DNA of 64,000 nt from assembly GCA_026936335.1 (NCBI GenBank), contig JAPMXV010000036.1, positions 236,754 to 300,753 of the forward strand, read 5' to 3'. The notes under the pieces were generated by a model. It was given only the letters and a program-made list of their open reading frames with translations. It was not told the DNA's origin and did no database searches. The position numbers were made by a program, and so were the translations under genes. Position 1 is the first letter of the stretch; each line of letters opens with the position of its first letter. This DNA is from Mantamonas sphyraenae (Eukaryota; CRuMs; Mantamonadidae). Below are positions 22,806-32,340 of this stretch, in pieces.

Positions 22806-23654
22806 TTACTCCCAGCTGTCGCCTCCGCCGCTGGCCTCCCACTGGCTGTCGCCACCGGTGCCCGAGGCGCTCCACTCACCAGCAGCGCCGGCGTCGCCGG
22901 TGTTCTCCCAGTCCTCGTTGGCCTGCTCGAAGCCGTCCTGCTTGTCGGCAAGCTGGCTGTCGGCAGAAGCCTCGACGGCGTTGGAGCTGCTTGCGGCAGC
23001 GGCCTCGGCCTCGTCCTCCTCCTGCTCGTCCAGGTCGCGGTAGAAGAACATATCGATCATGACGTCCCACTCCTCCTCGCGGGAGATGGTGCCGCGCAGG
23101 CGCAGGACCTCACGGGCGAGCAGCCAGTACATCAGGCCAATGCTGTGGATAGCCTTGTTGTTGCACGGGATGGCCACATCGACAAAGTTGAGGGGCGAGT
23201 CCGAGTCGCACAGGGCGATGGTGGGCACGTTGACGTACGAGGACTCCTTCAGGGCCTGGGCGTCCATGCGCGGGTCGGTGACGATCAGCAGACGCGGCTC
23301 AATGAACTTGCGCTGGATCTGGTTGGTAAAGGTACCGGGGGTGTAGCGACCGCTCACAGCCTGGGCGCCAGTGTACTGGGCAAACTTGAGCACGGCACGC
23401 TGGCCGTAGGGGCGGGCGGAGATCACGCACACGTCCGACGGGTTCTCGATGGCCACAATGATCTTGGCAGCCAGCTGGATCTTCTCCCAGGTCTTGCTCA
23501 GGTTCAGGATGTGCACACCGTCGTTGCGGCGCTTCCACGTGTACGAGGTCATCTCGAACGCCAGGTTCTTGGTGCCGAGGTGGGTCTCGCACGCCAGCAT
23601 CAGCTGGATGTCCTTCTCCTTTGCGGTCAGCTCATACGATTCTTCGCCAGACAT
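22806..23654 (-). CDS. RPSA: 40S ribosomal protein SA (uS2, laminin-receptor type)
   Basis: Single-exon 282-residue frame from ATG at 23654 ([20 protein letters not shown]). The uS2 core is intact: [100 protein letters not shown] and [20 protein letters not shown]. This is the part that packs on the small-subunit head/platform and contacts eS17/eS21. The acidic C-terminal extension carries spaced Trp motifs (DWEN, EWSAS, QWEAS, SWE), the E/D-W-S repeat typical of eukaryotic RPSA. The frame stays open upstream of the ATG but without family similarity. No intron is seen, unusual for a ribosomal protein gene in a genome with introns. Confidence 0.97.
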   Translation of the reverse strand: MSGEESYELTAKEKDIQLMLACETHLGTKNLAFEMTSYTWKRRNDGVHILNLSKTWEKIQLAAKIIVAIENPSDVCVISARPYGQRAVLKFAQYTGAQAVSGRYTPGTFTNQIQRKFIEPRLLIVTDPRMDAQALKESSYVNVPTIALCDSDSPLNFVDVAIPCNNKAIHSIGLMYWLLAREVLRLRGTISREEEWDVMIDMFFYRDLDEQEEDEAEAAAASSSNAVEASADSQLADKQDGFEQANEDWENTGDAGAAGEWSASGTGGDSQWEASGGGDSWE

Positions 23655-24326
23655 GGTGTGTGGGTGGGTCTGTGGTCGTGTGCACCGTACATGTGTGTGT
23701 GTGAGAGTGTGTGTGAGTTGTGTGAAGCGCGATGTGTGTGCGAAACAACGCCACAGCCGGGAGGGACACTGCAAAATCGCATGTTTTCCCCAGCTGCGCT
23801 CTTGCTCGCTCGCCACACGTGCCCACTCGGGCGCTGCAACCCAACGTCCACACACACACGTGTGTATGTGCATTGTGCAGGCGTAGAGATGTGCCGTTGT
23901 GTGTCCATGTGGCCGGGTGCAGGTTGCGGCGGAGCAGGAAAAAAGCACACGGTGGAGAGCGGCAAAAATCGCATGCGACGCACGTGCTCGCGCACCGCCC
24001 ACAGACGCAGGACCACGAGAGAGCACAGCGTGTGGATGGAGGTCGTCTACATACACCCTGCCGGCTCTACATGTGCTCCCTTGTGTGCTGCGTGCGCTGT
24101 GCCGTGTGCAGGCGTGCGGCAAAGGCGAGGCAAAGAGCATGTGCAAGCACATGGCTCAGACGCCGAGTGCACTTGTGCCGTGCCATGGGCATAGCAGTAC
24201 ACGGGCTATGTGCAGCATGATGGTGCGTGTGTGGTTGGGGTGAAGTGGGAGAGGATGACGATGACGTCGTCGCTGTGTGCACATACAGGTTGATTTGTTT
24301 GGGTGGGTTGGCCGGCGACGAAGCGG
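23655..24326. other. Gene-free interval, promoter side of RPSA
   Basis: About 670 nt between RPSA (minus) and the end of the THNSL1-like gene (minus). It is rich in TG/CA tracts (23690-23730, 23850-23870). Open frames on both strands here are Cys/His/Arg-rich translations of these tracts and look non-coding. The RPSA promoter should lie in the left part. Confidence 0.55.
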
Positions 24327-26615
24327 TCAGCGCATGCTTTTGGCAATGCCCAGGATGACTTGCTTGAGCTCGTCGTAGTCGTTGTCAAGGAGATTTGTGC
24401 CCACGTGGTGGGGTGTGACTTTGTCGCCCTGCTGCTGGAGGAGGTCCATGGCCCAGTGGTCACTCGCTTGCTGCAACCATTGCTGCTGGGTAGCCTCGTC
24501 GACCCCAGCCTCGCGCACCATCGGCTCCACACTCTCCTGCACAAATTTGGCCGGGTGGGCGGTGGAGGCAATGAGGATGGGCACGCGGTCGCCGGACGGT
24601 TCGACGGTGCTGGCGTAGGCGTCGGCGACATGTTTGGCCACCACGGTGTGAGGATCCAACAGACGGCCGGTGTCCTGTACGACACGTAGCATGGTGGCCA
24701 GTGTGTTGGCGTCGTCGCATGCGCCCGTGACAAAATCCTGGGCCAGGCGTTGGCACACCTGTTCGGTGAGTTCAAACTCGCCGGTGCTGTCCAGCTGCGC
24801 GTACAGGTGTTGCACCGCAGGTGCGCTACCATCCAACAAGTGGTACAAAAGGCGTTCGACGTTGGATGAGCGCAGAATGTCGATGGCAGGCGAGTGCGAT
24901 CGCAGCAATTGTCTGCCCGTCAGGGTGTACTTGCCCGTGGCCAGAAACTGCGCCACCACATCATTCTGGTTGCTGGCCACCACAAACTTGCGGAAGGGCA
25001 CACCCAGCTGGCGTGCGTAGAGGAAGGCCAGCATGTTGCCAAAGTTGCCCGTGGGCACACACACGTCCACGGGTTGACCAAACTCCACGTAGCCCGCCTT
25101 GACCATGTCCAGGTAGCCGCTGACTGGATACACCACCTGGGGCATGAGACGGGCCCAGTTGATGGAATTGGCGGCAGAGAGGCGCACCGAAGGGGGCAGG
25201 GCCTGGCGTAGGCTTTCCGAAGCAAAGCATTGCTTGACCAGCGATTGGCAGTCGTCAAAGTTACTGCTGCCATCGCGTCCCACTGCCATGACGCGCACAT
25301 TGCGTGCGTTGGGGTGTGCGGCCCAGTGTTGCATTTGCGCCTGTTGCTGCCTTGTGACGCCTCCCTCGGGATACAGGGTGAGCATGCCCATCACCCGCGG
25401 GTCGCTGTGTTGCGCAAAGCCCGCAATGGCCGCCGAGCCAGTGTCGCCCGACGTGGCCACCACAAACAGCCGTTTGTCCTGTTTGGTGCCCTTGGATGCA
25501 CGGTGCACCAGATGGGGCAGCAGCTGCAGAGCAAAGTCCTTGAACGAGGCTGTGGGGCCGTGGAACAGCTCCAGCAGATACTGAGGCTTGTGCTGTTCCC
25601 TGTCCTCCACCCCACAGTGTTCCAGTGGCACCACGGGCGCAATGTGTCCCTGCGATGAACGCCAATTTTCTGCGTCGTAGGCCCTGTCCAACATGTGTCG
25701 CAGCTCCTGCGGCGACCAGTCGCCTGTGGAAAAGCACTCCAGGACACGCAGGGCCCTGTCTGTGTACGACATGTCCACCATGTCCTGCAACGCAGACGGA
25801 GGCAGATTCAGGATTTGACGTGGCACAAACAGTCCGCCATTGGGTGCGGAGCCGTTGAGGACGACGTCGGCAAAGCCGTACTGATCAAACGGCGAGCCGC
25901 GCGTCGACACGTAGCCGTGCTGTCGTCCCAGACACTTGACGACGTTGGCAGCCACCTGGTTGGGCGAGTCGGAAGGTGACACGTGCACGCGTACGTCGTA
26001 GTGGCGTTCGTAGGCCTGGATGCGCCGCTGTAGCAGGTCGCGGAGGGACTCTGGCTTGGCCGGATCGTACCCGGCAATGCGTGCGGTCTGCATCACTTGC
26101 GCGCGTGCGGCAATGGTGTCTGGTGAGGCGTCGAGGTAGACACACACGCTTTGACTGCGCAGCTGCTGCATGGCTTCGTCGTGCAGTGGATTCGAGCCGC
26201 TGAGAGCAATCACCGAGCGTTCCGGCGGCTGCAGCTGCAACAGCGCCTGGCCTTCCTGCTGCACAAAGTGTTCGGGCGACTCGCAGGCTGCCAGTTTGTC
26301 CGCCACACTACAGCCCCAGTACGGCTCCAGGTGGTCGTTGTCCACGTCGATAACGGGTCTGCGGAACACCTTTGCCAACACGTTGGCCACCGTGGTTTTG
26401 CCTGCCCCTGGAGGGCCCATCAGCACCAAATGCTTGTTGCGCGCAGGCTGTTCACCCGGGAGCGGGCTTTCGTCCAGTCGCGGCTGGCCCACGGCCACGC
26501 TCGTGTGCAGCGACTTGGCCGGGCAGCGGGTTGCCACGCCAAGCAAGGGACGACGGCGAGCAAACATATGGAGATTGGGGTGGGGGAGACGGGGCGGCGA
26601 TGGTTCTTGTTCCAT
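24327..26615 (-). CDS. THNSL1: Threonine synthase-like protein with N-terminal shikimate-kinase-like domain
   Basis: Single-exon 762-residue protein. Residues ~60-235 are a P-loop kinase resembling shikimate kinase: HLVLMGPPGAGKTTVANVLA (Walker A at ~67-74) and VIDVDNDHLE. Residues ~240-760 are a PLP-dependent threonine-synthase fold: TRGSPFDQYGFADVVLNGSA, ELFHGPTASFKDFALQLLPH (Lys ~357 is the expected PLP-binding lysine), VVATSGDTGSAAIAGFA, PEGGV, VPTGNFGNMLAFLYARQLGV. This two-domain order is that of animal THNSL1 (~740 residues), whose physiological role is unsettled; authentic threonine synthesis is not implied. The second Met (codon 17, 26567) begins MFARRRPLLGVATRCPAKSL, a good mitochondrial presequence, and may be the real start. 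It lies 18 nt from the sorting nexin stop, on the same strand. Confidence 0.93.
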   Translation of the reverse strand: MEQEPSPPRLPHPNLHMFARRRPLLGVATRCPAKSLHTSVAVGQPRLDESPLPGEQPARNKHLVLMGPPGAGKTTVANVLAKVFRRPVIDVDNDHLEPYWGCSVADKLAACESPEHFVQQEGQALLQLQPPERSVIALSGSNPLHDEAMQQLRSQSVCVYLDASPDTIAARAQVMQTARIAGYDPAKPESLRDLLQRRIQAYERHYDVRVHVSPSDSPNQVAANVVKCLGRQHGYVSTRGSPFDQYGFADVVLNGSAPNGGLFVPRQILNLPPSALQDMVDMSYTDRALRVLECFSTGDWSPQELRHMLDRAYDAENWRSSQGHIAPVVPLEHCGVEDREQHKPQYLLELFHGPTASFKDFALQLLPHLVHRASKGTKQDKRLFVVATSGDTGSAAIAGFAQHSDPRVMGMLTLYPEGGVTRQQQAQMQHWAAHPNARNVRVMAVGRDGSSNFDDCQSLVKQCFASESLRQALPPSVRLSAANSINWARLMPQVVYPVSGYLDMVKAGYVEFGQPVDVCVPTGNFGNMLAFLYARQLGVPFRKFVVASNQNDVVAQFLATGKYTLTGRQLLRSHSPAIDILRSSNVERLLYHLLDGSAPAVQHLYAQLDSTGEFELTEQVCQRLAQDFVTGACDDANTLATMLRVVQDTGRLLDPHTVVAKHVADAYASTVEPSGDRVPILIASTAHPAKFVQESVEPMVREAGVDEATQQQWLQQASDHWAMDLLQQQGDKVTPHHVGTNLLDNDYDELKQVILGIAKSMR

Positions 26616-26633
26616 TCTGATGTTCTACAGTAC

Positions 26634-29387
26634 TTACATGCCCAGGGAGTCGGAAAGGGCCTGGGACGTGTCTTTGCCTGTGGAGGAGGCGTTGGGAGAG
26701 ACGGACACGTCGGACACCTTTGCAGTTGCCTCTTGCGAGAGGCGGCCAAAGGTGCTCCACTCGTGCAGGGTGCTGGCAATGTGTTTGACATCACTCTGCA
26801 TGAGGATGCGTCCCACCTTGGCCCACTGCTTCTGGGTCTTGAGAGAAAGCTCAAACTGGATGCGGATCAGGGCGAGCATCATGTTGCGAAAGTCCGTCAG
26901 CTTGGCCGCGTGGAACTTTTCCAGTTCTTGGTCCATGGCAGCGGCCAGGCAGTCGTAGTTGGTTTTGTTTTCCACCATTTTGCGTTCGCTGTGAGCGATC
27001 TGAGCGGTGAGTTCGCGTGCACGTGCTGCGCTGGTGCCGTAGTATGAATTCTTCACCTCCTCGTACTCCTGCTTGAGCCCCTGCAGCTCCCACCAGGCGG
27101 CTTTGAACGTAAGCAAACTCATGTGCTGCGACTCCATGGCCTGTTTGATGGAGTACACAATGTCCACATAGTCGCGCAGCGGGTCGCTGACGTGCTGGCT
27201 CTCCTTGGCACTGATCTCCAAATGGATGTTGGCCAGTTTGGCAAAAGCCTTGCCCAGGGTGATGCACATGCCTGCAATCTCTGCGTTGGCGCTGGTGTCG
27301 GTGCCCTCAGGCACGGTCTTTTGGTAGTTGATGTGTGCACGCCCGCTTGCACTGTATCGCTTGGCCTGCTTGGCCAGCAGCAGGGCATAGTTGCGCCTCT
27401 GCTGGACGATGTTTCGCATGGCGTTGTCCATGGCCAGAATCTGCTCCTCGATTTCTTTGACGTACGTTTTCAGGGTGTTGAACTGCACGTCCACCTCCAG
27501 GGACATTTCGCCTTCGCCACGCACAAACGAGTTCATCACGTTGCGTGTCCACTCGCGGAACATGAGGAACATGTGACCACTGGTGCGCGACAGGTTCGTG
27601 CCTACCATGTACACTTCGAACGAGTCGTTGCTGTAGGTGAGAAACGCGTCCACGTCCTTGTGCGTGTTGCGTGGCGGGTTGCGCACCAGTGCTTCAATGA
27701 ATGCTTCAATCTGCTCCTTGTGCTGTTGGGCTTCCGTGCGACTGACGGTGGCGTCCTCGGTGACGTTGAGTGCCTGCGGGAGCGGCGGATAGTTGGCCTG
27801 CGGATCCTGCTCGGTGATCTGGTTCTCCAGCCAGCACAGGTCGCCGTACTGGCGAAAGATCATAAAGTCGTCCGAGACGCCCTGATGAAAGTCGGTCATG
27901 GGCACGAGAGAGCCGTCGGGCTTGCGTTGCATCTGTTCGATCTGGTACACGACGTACGCAGACGCGCCGGCGCCCACCAGGATCATGTCAGAGACAATGA
28001 ATGTTTCCTGGTTGGCCGAGGCGGTGCTGCTGCTGCTGCTGCTGCTACTGCCACTGTCGTTGTCCGTGGAGGAGGCCGATGTTTGCGTGGTGGCCACGGT
28101 GTCGTGGTCGGAGGACGAGGCAGCCGAGACGGCGGCGTCGCGCGCACGCTTCTGGAAGGAATACTCGATGCTCTGGTACCTGTGTTCGTCGTTCCCTCCA
28201 TCGATTTGGTCATTTTGGGCGGGCTGTGGGTCCGCCTGTGCCTCGTCGCCCCACATGGAGGCAAAGAAGGAGGAGATGGGCTCGAAGAAACCTGCGTCCT
28301 GCTGCTGGCCAGTAGCCACACCTGCGTTGTTGCTGTTGGAGGATGTGCCATCTCCGCCGTCGAGGTTGTCGTAGTCACTCTGGTTGGGTGGACTCTTGTT
28401 GCTGTACCAGTTGCGCGAAGAGACGGAGTCAAGCTTGGGCTTGGCTTTTCGCTGCACAGGCGCATAGGCCTGGAACTTGAGGCCCGAGCCTTGTGTGGCC
28501 GAAGACCCGCGTGAGCTGCCTTTGCTCTTTCGCTTGCTCCCATCCTTGTTCTTTTTCTTCTTGCGGCGCTTGCGGCCTTTGTGAGGATCCGTGGAGGCGG
28601 CTGCCTCGCCTGCTTCGTTGCTGCCGCTGCTGGGCGGCGGAGGCTTTTGGCCAGAAGAAGCCTGTGCGGCAAACATGTCGAGGATGGACTCCTCGTCTGC
28701 ATCAAGGTCGATTTCGGTCATGACGGAGGAGGAGGAGGGCTCGGGAGCGTCAAAGAGCGAACGGCCAACCTTTTTCCCGCCTGCCCCCGAGGTGTTGGAG
28801 GTGCGTGTGTGGATAACCTTTGTGGTGGAGAAGGACATGGTGTCTTGGTCGTAATCGTTGGTGGCGACAGAGGCAAAGGGGTCGAATTCGGCCGGGGCGG
28901 GCTCGTCGTCGATGGTGAACGAGGGCACAGGCGGCTTGGGCTCGTCTGCGAGTCGGTTTGACGAGGTCACCGTGTGCGCTTGCGTCTCTTTGGCATCGGC
29001 TTCCTCGTCCTCCTCGTCTGTGACGTACTCGTATTCGCTGTCAGAGTCAGAGTCGGAGGCTGGGCCTCCAGCGGCCTCGGACTGTGCGGGAGGGGCGGCG
29101 GAGGCGGAATGGCTGCTGTTGGAGGAGGGCTGGGCGTGCGCATGAGGCGACGGGTAGGCCTGAATCTGGGGCAATGTGTCCTGTGTCATGCCTTTTTCCT
29201 TCTCGGCCTGCTTGCTCTTGTTGAGCATGTCCTGCCAGCGTGTGTCGTCGGTGTCGTCGAGGAAGGCGGCGTAGAGCTCCTCGTCGAGGTCGAGGTCGAT
29301 GTCCAGATTCTCTGCGTCTGCGTCGTTGAGGTCGATGTGCTTCAACTGCTGTTCCAGCTCATCATCATCGTCCGAGTAGCCGTCCAT
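26634..29387 (-). CDS. PX-BAR sorting nexin, ~917 aa
   Basis: Starts at MDGYSDDDDELEQQ (29387); the frame continues upstream to 29513 but the acidic start is the better choice. Residues 1-450 are disordered, acidic and Ser-rich, with a basic KGRKRRKKKKNKDG patch. Residues ~455-610 form a PX domain (ETFIVSDMILVGAGASAYVV, DDFMIFRQYGDLCWLENQI, YPPLPQ), which binds phosphoinositides; the R-x-Y-x-D-F/L-xWL arrangement is visible as FRQYGDLCWL. Residues ~690-900 are a long helical BAR-like region (EEQILAMDNAMRNIVQQRRN, LGKAFAKLANIHLEISAKES, MDQELEKFHAAKLTDFRNMM), closing with ALIRIQFELSLKTQKQW as in SNX1/SNX2/Vps5. Expected role: endosomal tubulation and retromer-type retrieval. A (CTG)n run at 28025-28046 codes poly-Ser. 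Which SNX ortholog it is cannot be settled by eye. Confidence 0.88.
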   Translation of the reverse strand: MDGYSDDDDELEQQLKHIDLNDADAENLDIDLDLDEELYAAFLDDTDDTRWQDMLNKSKQAEKEKGMTQDTLPQIQAYPSPHAHAQPSSNSSHSASAAPPAQSEAAGGPASDSDSDSEYEYVTDEEDEEADAKETQAHTVTSSNRLADEPKPPVPSFTIDDEPAPAEFDPFASVATNDYDQDTMSFSTTKVIHTRTSNTSGAGGKKVGRSLFDAPEPSSSSVMTEIDLDADEESILDMFAAQASSGQKPPPPSSGSNEAGEAAASTDPHKGRKRRKKKKNKDGSKRKSKGSSRGSSATQGSGLKFQAYAPVQRKAKPKLDSVSSRNWYSNKSPPNQSDYDNLDGGDGTSSNSNNAGVATGQQQDAGFFEPISSFFASMWGDEAQADPQPAQNDQIDGGNDEHRYQSIEYSFQKRARDAAVSAASSSDHDTVATTQTSASSTDNDSGSSSSSSSSTASANQETFIVSDMILVGAGASAYVVYQIEQMQRKPDGSLVPMTDFHQGVSDDFMIFRQYGDLCWLENQITEQDPQANYPPLPQALNVTEDATVSRTEAQQHKEQIEAFIEALVRNPPRNTHKDVDAFLTYSNDSFEVYMVGTNLSRTSGHMFLMFREWTRNVMNSFVRGEGEMSLEVDVQFNTLKTYVKEIEEQILAMDNAMRNIVQQRRNYALLLAKQAKRYSASGRAHINYQKTVPEGTDTSANAEIAGMCITLGKAFAKLANIHLEISAKESQHVSDPLRDYVDIVYSIKQAMESQHMSLLTFKAAWWELQGLKQEYEEVKNSYYGTSAARARELTAQIAHSERKMVENKTNYDCLAAAMDQELEKFHAAKLTDFRNMMLALIRIQFELSLKTQKQWAKVGRILMQSDVKHIASTLHEWSTFGRLSQEATAKVSDVSVSPNASSTGKDTSQALSDSLGM
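28025..28046. repeat. (CTG)n run coding poly-Ser before the PX domain
   Basis: Seven or so CTG units, AGC serine codons on the minus strand, immediately N-terminal to the PX domain. Confidence 0.8.
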
Positions 29388-29513
29388 GATGGGTTTGTGC
29401 GCGAGCGAGCGGAGGGGATGGGCAGGGAAGCAGGTTTGGGTGCAAGAGGACGACGGGATGGGGTCAGAACAAAAGGGAGAGACTCGGAAGGAAAGGATCC
29501 AGCAGCGGTTCAT

Positions 29514-30456
<943 letters not shown>

Positions 30457-32043
30457 TCAGCCTTCGCGAACGATGTGCACGCCACCGGGAGCAACGATTG
30501 TGTTTGTGGCCGGGGGCGCGGCGACATGTGTGGATGGAAAGAGCCATTGGGCGACGGCGGCCTTGTTTGCGTCGATCCACAGGGAGAGGAGCATGAGAAG
30601 GAGGACAAGGACGAGCTGCCAGGGAGAAGAGAGGCCGGTCCAAGCGAGGACAGACGGGATGGAGGCCTGGGAGGGCGTGTTGGTGGGTGTGGCGGTGTGG
30701 TTGGCCGCATAGTCGTCGGCGCGGAGCTGACAGTCAAAGACGAGGAGAGTGTGGGAGGATGGAGTCGTGGGCGTGTGTACAGCGAGGTGGTGCTGGTGGA
30801 TGAGGGTGGCCAGGTGGTCGAGATCGTCGGCAGAGGTGGTCGTTGGCAGATGGACGGTTGCGTGTGCTCCGTCGACAAAAAAGCCTTGGGCATCGACGTG
30901 GGCATCGCCTACAAGGTCCATCCAGGCGTCGTGTGACGCAATGAGGCCTGCTTGGACGGCATGGAAGCCTGCACGCCACCATTTGGCCATGGGACTGTCT
31001 GTGGCAATGTTTGATCGATCGACAAGTGCGATTCCATCCCATCCGCCGGCATACATGGCGTCGAGGCGGGCTGAGATGGCACTTTGCTGCGTTTCGGCTT
31101 CTTGCAGAAACTGGGCGTCTGCGTCGTGGTGGATGCGGGAGCAGGCGGCAAGGAGATCAAAGTGGAAATGGGCAGCGGAGGCTTGGCCGAGGCAGTCGAG
31201 GGCGACGGCTTTGACAAACATGAGGGTTGTGTACAGTGGTTGGAGGAGGAGTGCGTCGTCGGCGATGGTGATGATGTCGTGAAGGGAGCGGGAGGCGAGC
31301 GGGCTGGTGCCAAGGGTGGGTTCGAGGCGAGCAAAGTCGTGGATGGCGCGATCTTTGAGTTGGGCAAACACGGAAATGTTGTCTGTGGAAGAAGCCCAGC
31401 CGAGAGGGGAGGATGCGGTGGCGCAGGCGTGGTGGACTTGCTGAAGGTCGACGTTTGGCGGGAGACGCGGCCCGTCACCATCGTCTGTGTCTTGATCGTT
31501 GGAGGAGGCAAGCTGTGCGGCAACAACCATGAGACGCTCTTCGAGCATGTAAGCAACCTGGATAGCGAGGGCAGAGAGTGGCCACCAGGCAGGGTCGAGC
31601 GGGAAGGCGGGCGGTGGCCACACGCGGGACAGGGCACACTGGGCGCAGATGGAGGCATCTGAGCCGCTTTCACAGACAGCCCATGTGGAACAGATGGGAC
31701 AGCGAGAGCGGGTCCAGGTTGTGGCGAGCGGAAGCGGAGGGACAAAGGAGGCGGCGTTTGGATGAGGCTGCTGGACGCGCATGAGGTCGTCGAACCAGGA
31801 GATGCACTGGGAGAGCCACTTGTCATCTATTGGGTACTGAGAGGCAAGAGTTGAGGCTGATGCATGTGTGGGGTGGCGTTTGGCGAGCAGGGTGAGGAGC
31901 GGGCTGTTCCAGCCAACGGTGTCAAGGCGAGTGTGCACTTGGTCGATGCTGAGAGACAGGATGATGTCTCGGACAGGATCTTGCAGAGAGCAATAGAGAG
32001 GTTGGAGCGTGGCTAGGAAGCGAGGGCGCCATTCCAAGACCAT
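30457..32043 (-). CDS. Unrecognised 528-aa protein with CxxC pair and C-terminal membrane anchor
   Basis: ATG at 32043 (MVLEWRPRFLATLQPLYCSL); an open frame extends upstream but is Pro-rich and looks untranslated. Visible features: a zinc-ribbon-like pair CPICSTW...CAQC (residues ~110-130), several Trp/Leu-rich helical segments (LEERLMVVAAQLASSND, DDALLLQPLYTTLMFVKAVA) that could be TPR-like, and a hydrophobic segment WQLVLVLLLMLLSLWI about 40 residues before the C terminus. One terminal helix and no signal peptide suggest a tail-anchored protein of ER, mitochondria or peroxisome, facing the cytosol; that is an inference. I do not recognise a family. It shares strand and orientation with its neighbours, with no sign of an operon-like link. 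Confidence 0.6.
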   Translation of the reverse strand: MVLEWRPRFLATLQPLYCSLQDPVRDIILSLSIDQVHTRLDTVGWNSPLLTLLAKRHPTHASASTLASQYPIDDKWLSQCISWFDDLMRVQQPHPNAASFVPPLPLATTWTRSRCPICSTWAVCESGSDASICAQCALSRVWPPPAFPLDPAWWPLSALAIQVAYMLEERLMVVAAQLASSNDQDTDDGDGPRLPPNVDLQQVHHACATASSPLGWASSTDNISVFAQLKDRAIHDFARLEPTLGTSPLASRSLHDIITIADDALLLQPLYTTLMFVKAVALDCLGQASAAHFHFDLLAACSRIHHDADAQFLQEAETQQSAISARLDAMYAGGWDGIALVDRSNIATDSPMAKWWRAGFHAVQAGLIASHDAWMDLVGDAHVDAQGFFVDGAHATVHLPTTTSADDLDHLATLIHQHHLAVHTPTTPSSHTLLVFDCQLRADDYAANHTATPTNTPSQASIPSVLAWTGLSSPWQLVLVLLLMLLSLWIDANKAAVAQWLFPSTHVAAPPATNTIVAPGGVHIVREG

Positions 32044-32340
32044 GGTGGGAGATTGGTTGGTGGAGATGTGTGGACAGGTGGTTGCAAGAGGTGATGAGTG
32101 GGGTGGGGTGGAGGGGGAAGGGGGGGGGGGGTAGGGAGGGGCTTGTCTTGATGGTTGCAGAGAATGGGATGAAAGGTGGGCGAGTGGGATTTCTGAGGTT
32201 TTCTTTGCTTGCCTCTGTTTGGGAAATGCATTTTCAGAATGGGGCTTGGTGAGGTTGGGGTGTGGCGGAACATCAAGGAGCACATTGAGCATGACACTCG
32301 GTGTTGCGCGACCGCATTTGCTGGCGTGATGGACTCGAGG

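Noticed and set aside
23700-24250. Overlapping Cys/His/Thr-rich frames in the RPSA upstream gap
   Set aside because: They are translations of TG/CA tracts, open in several frames at once.
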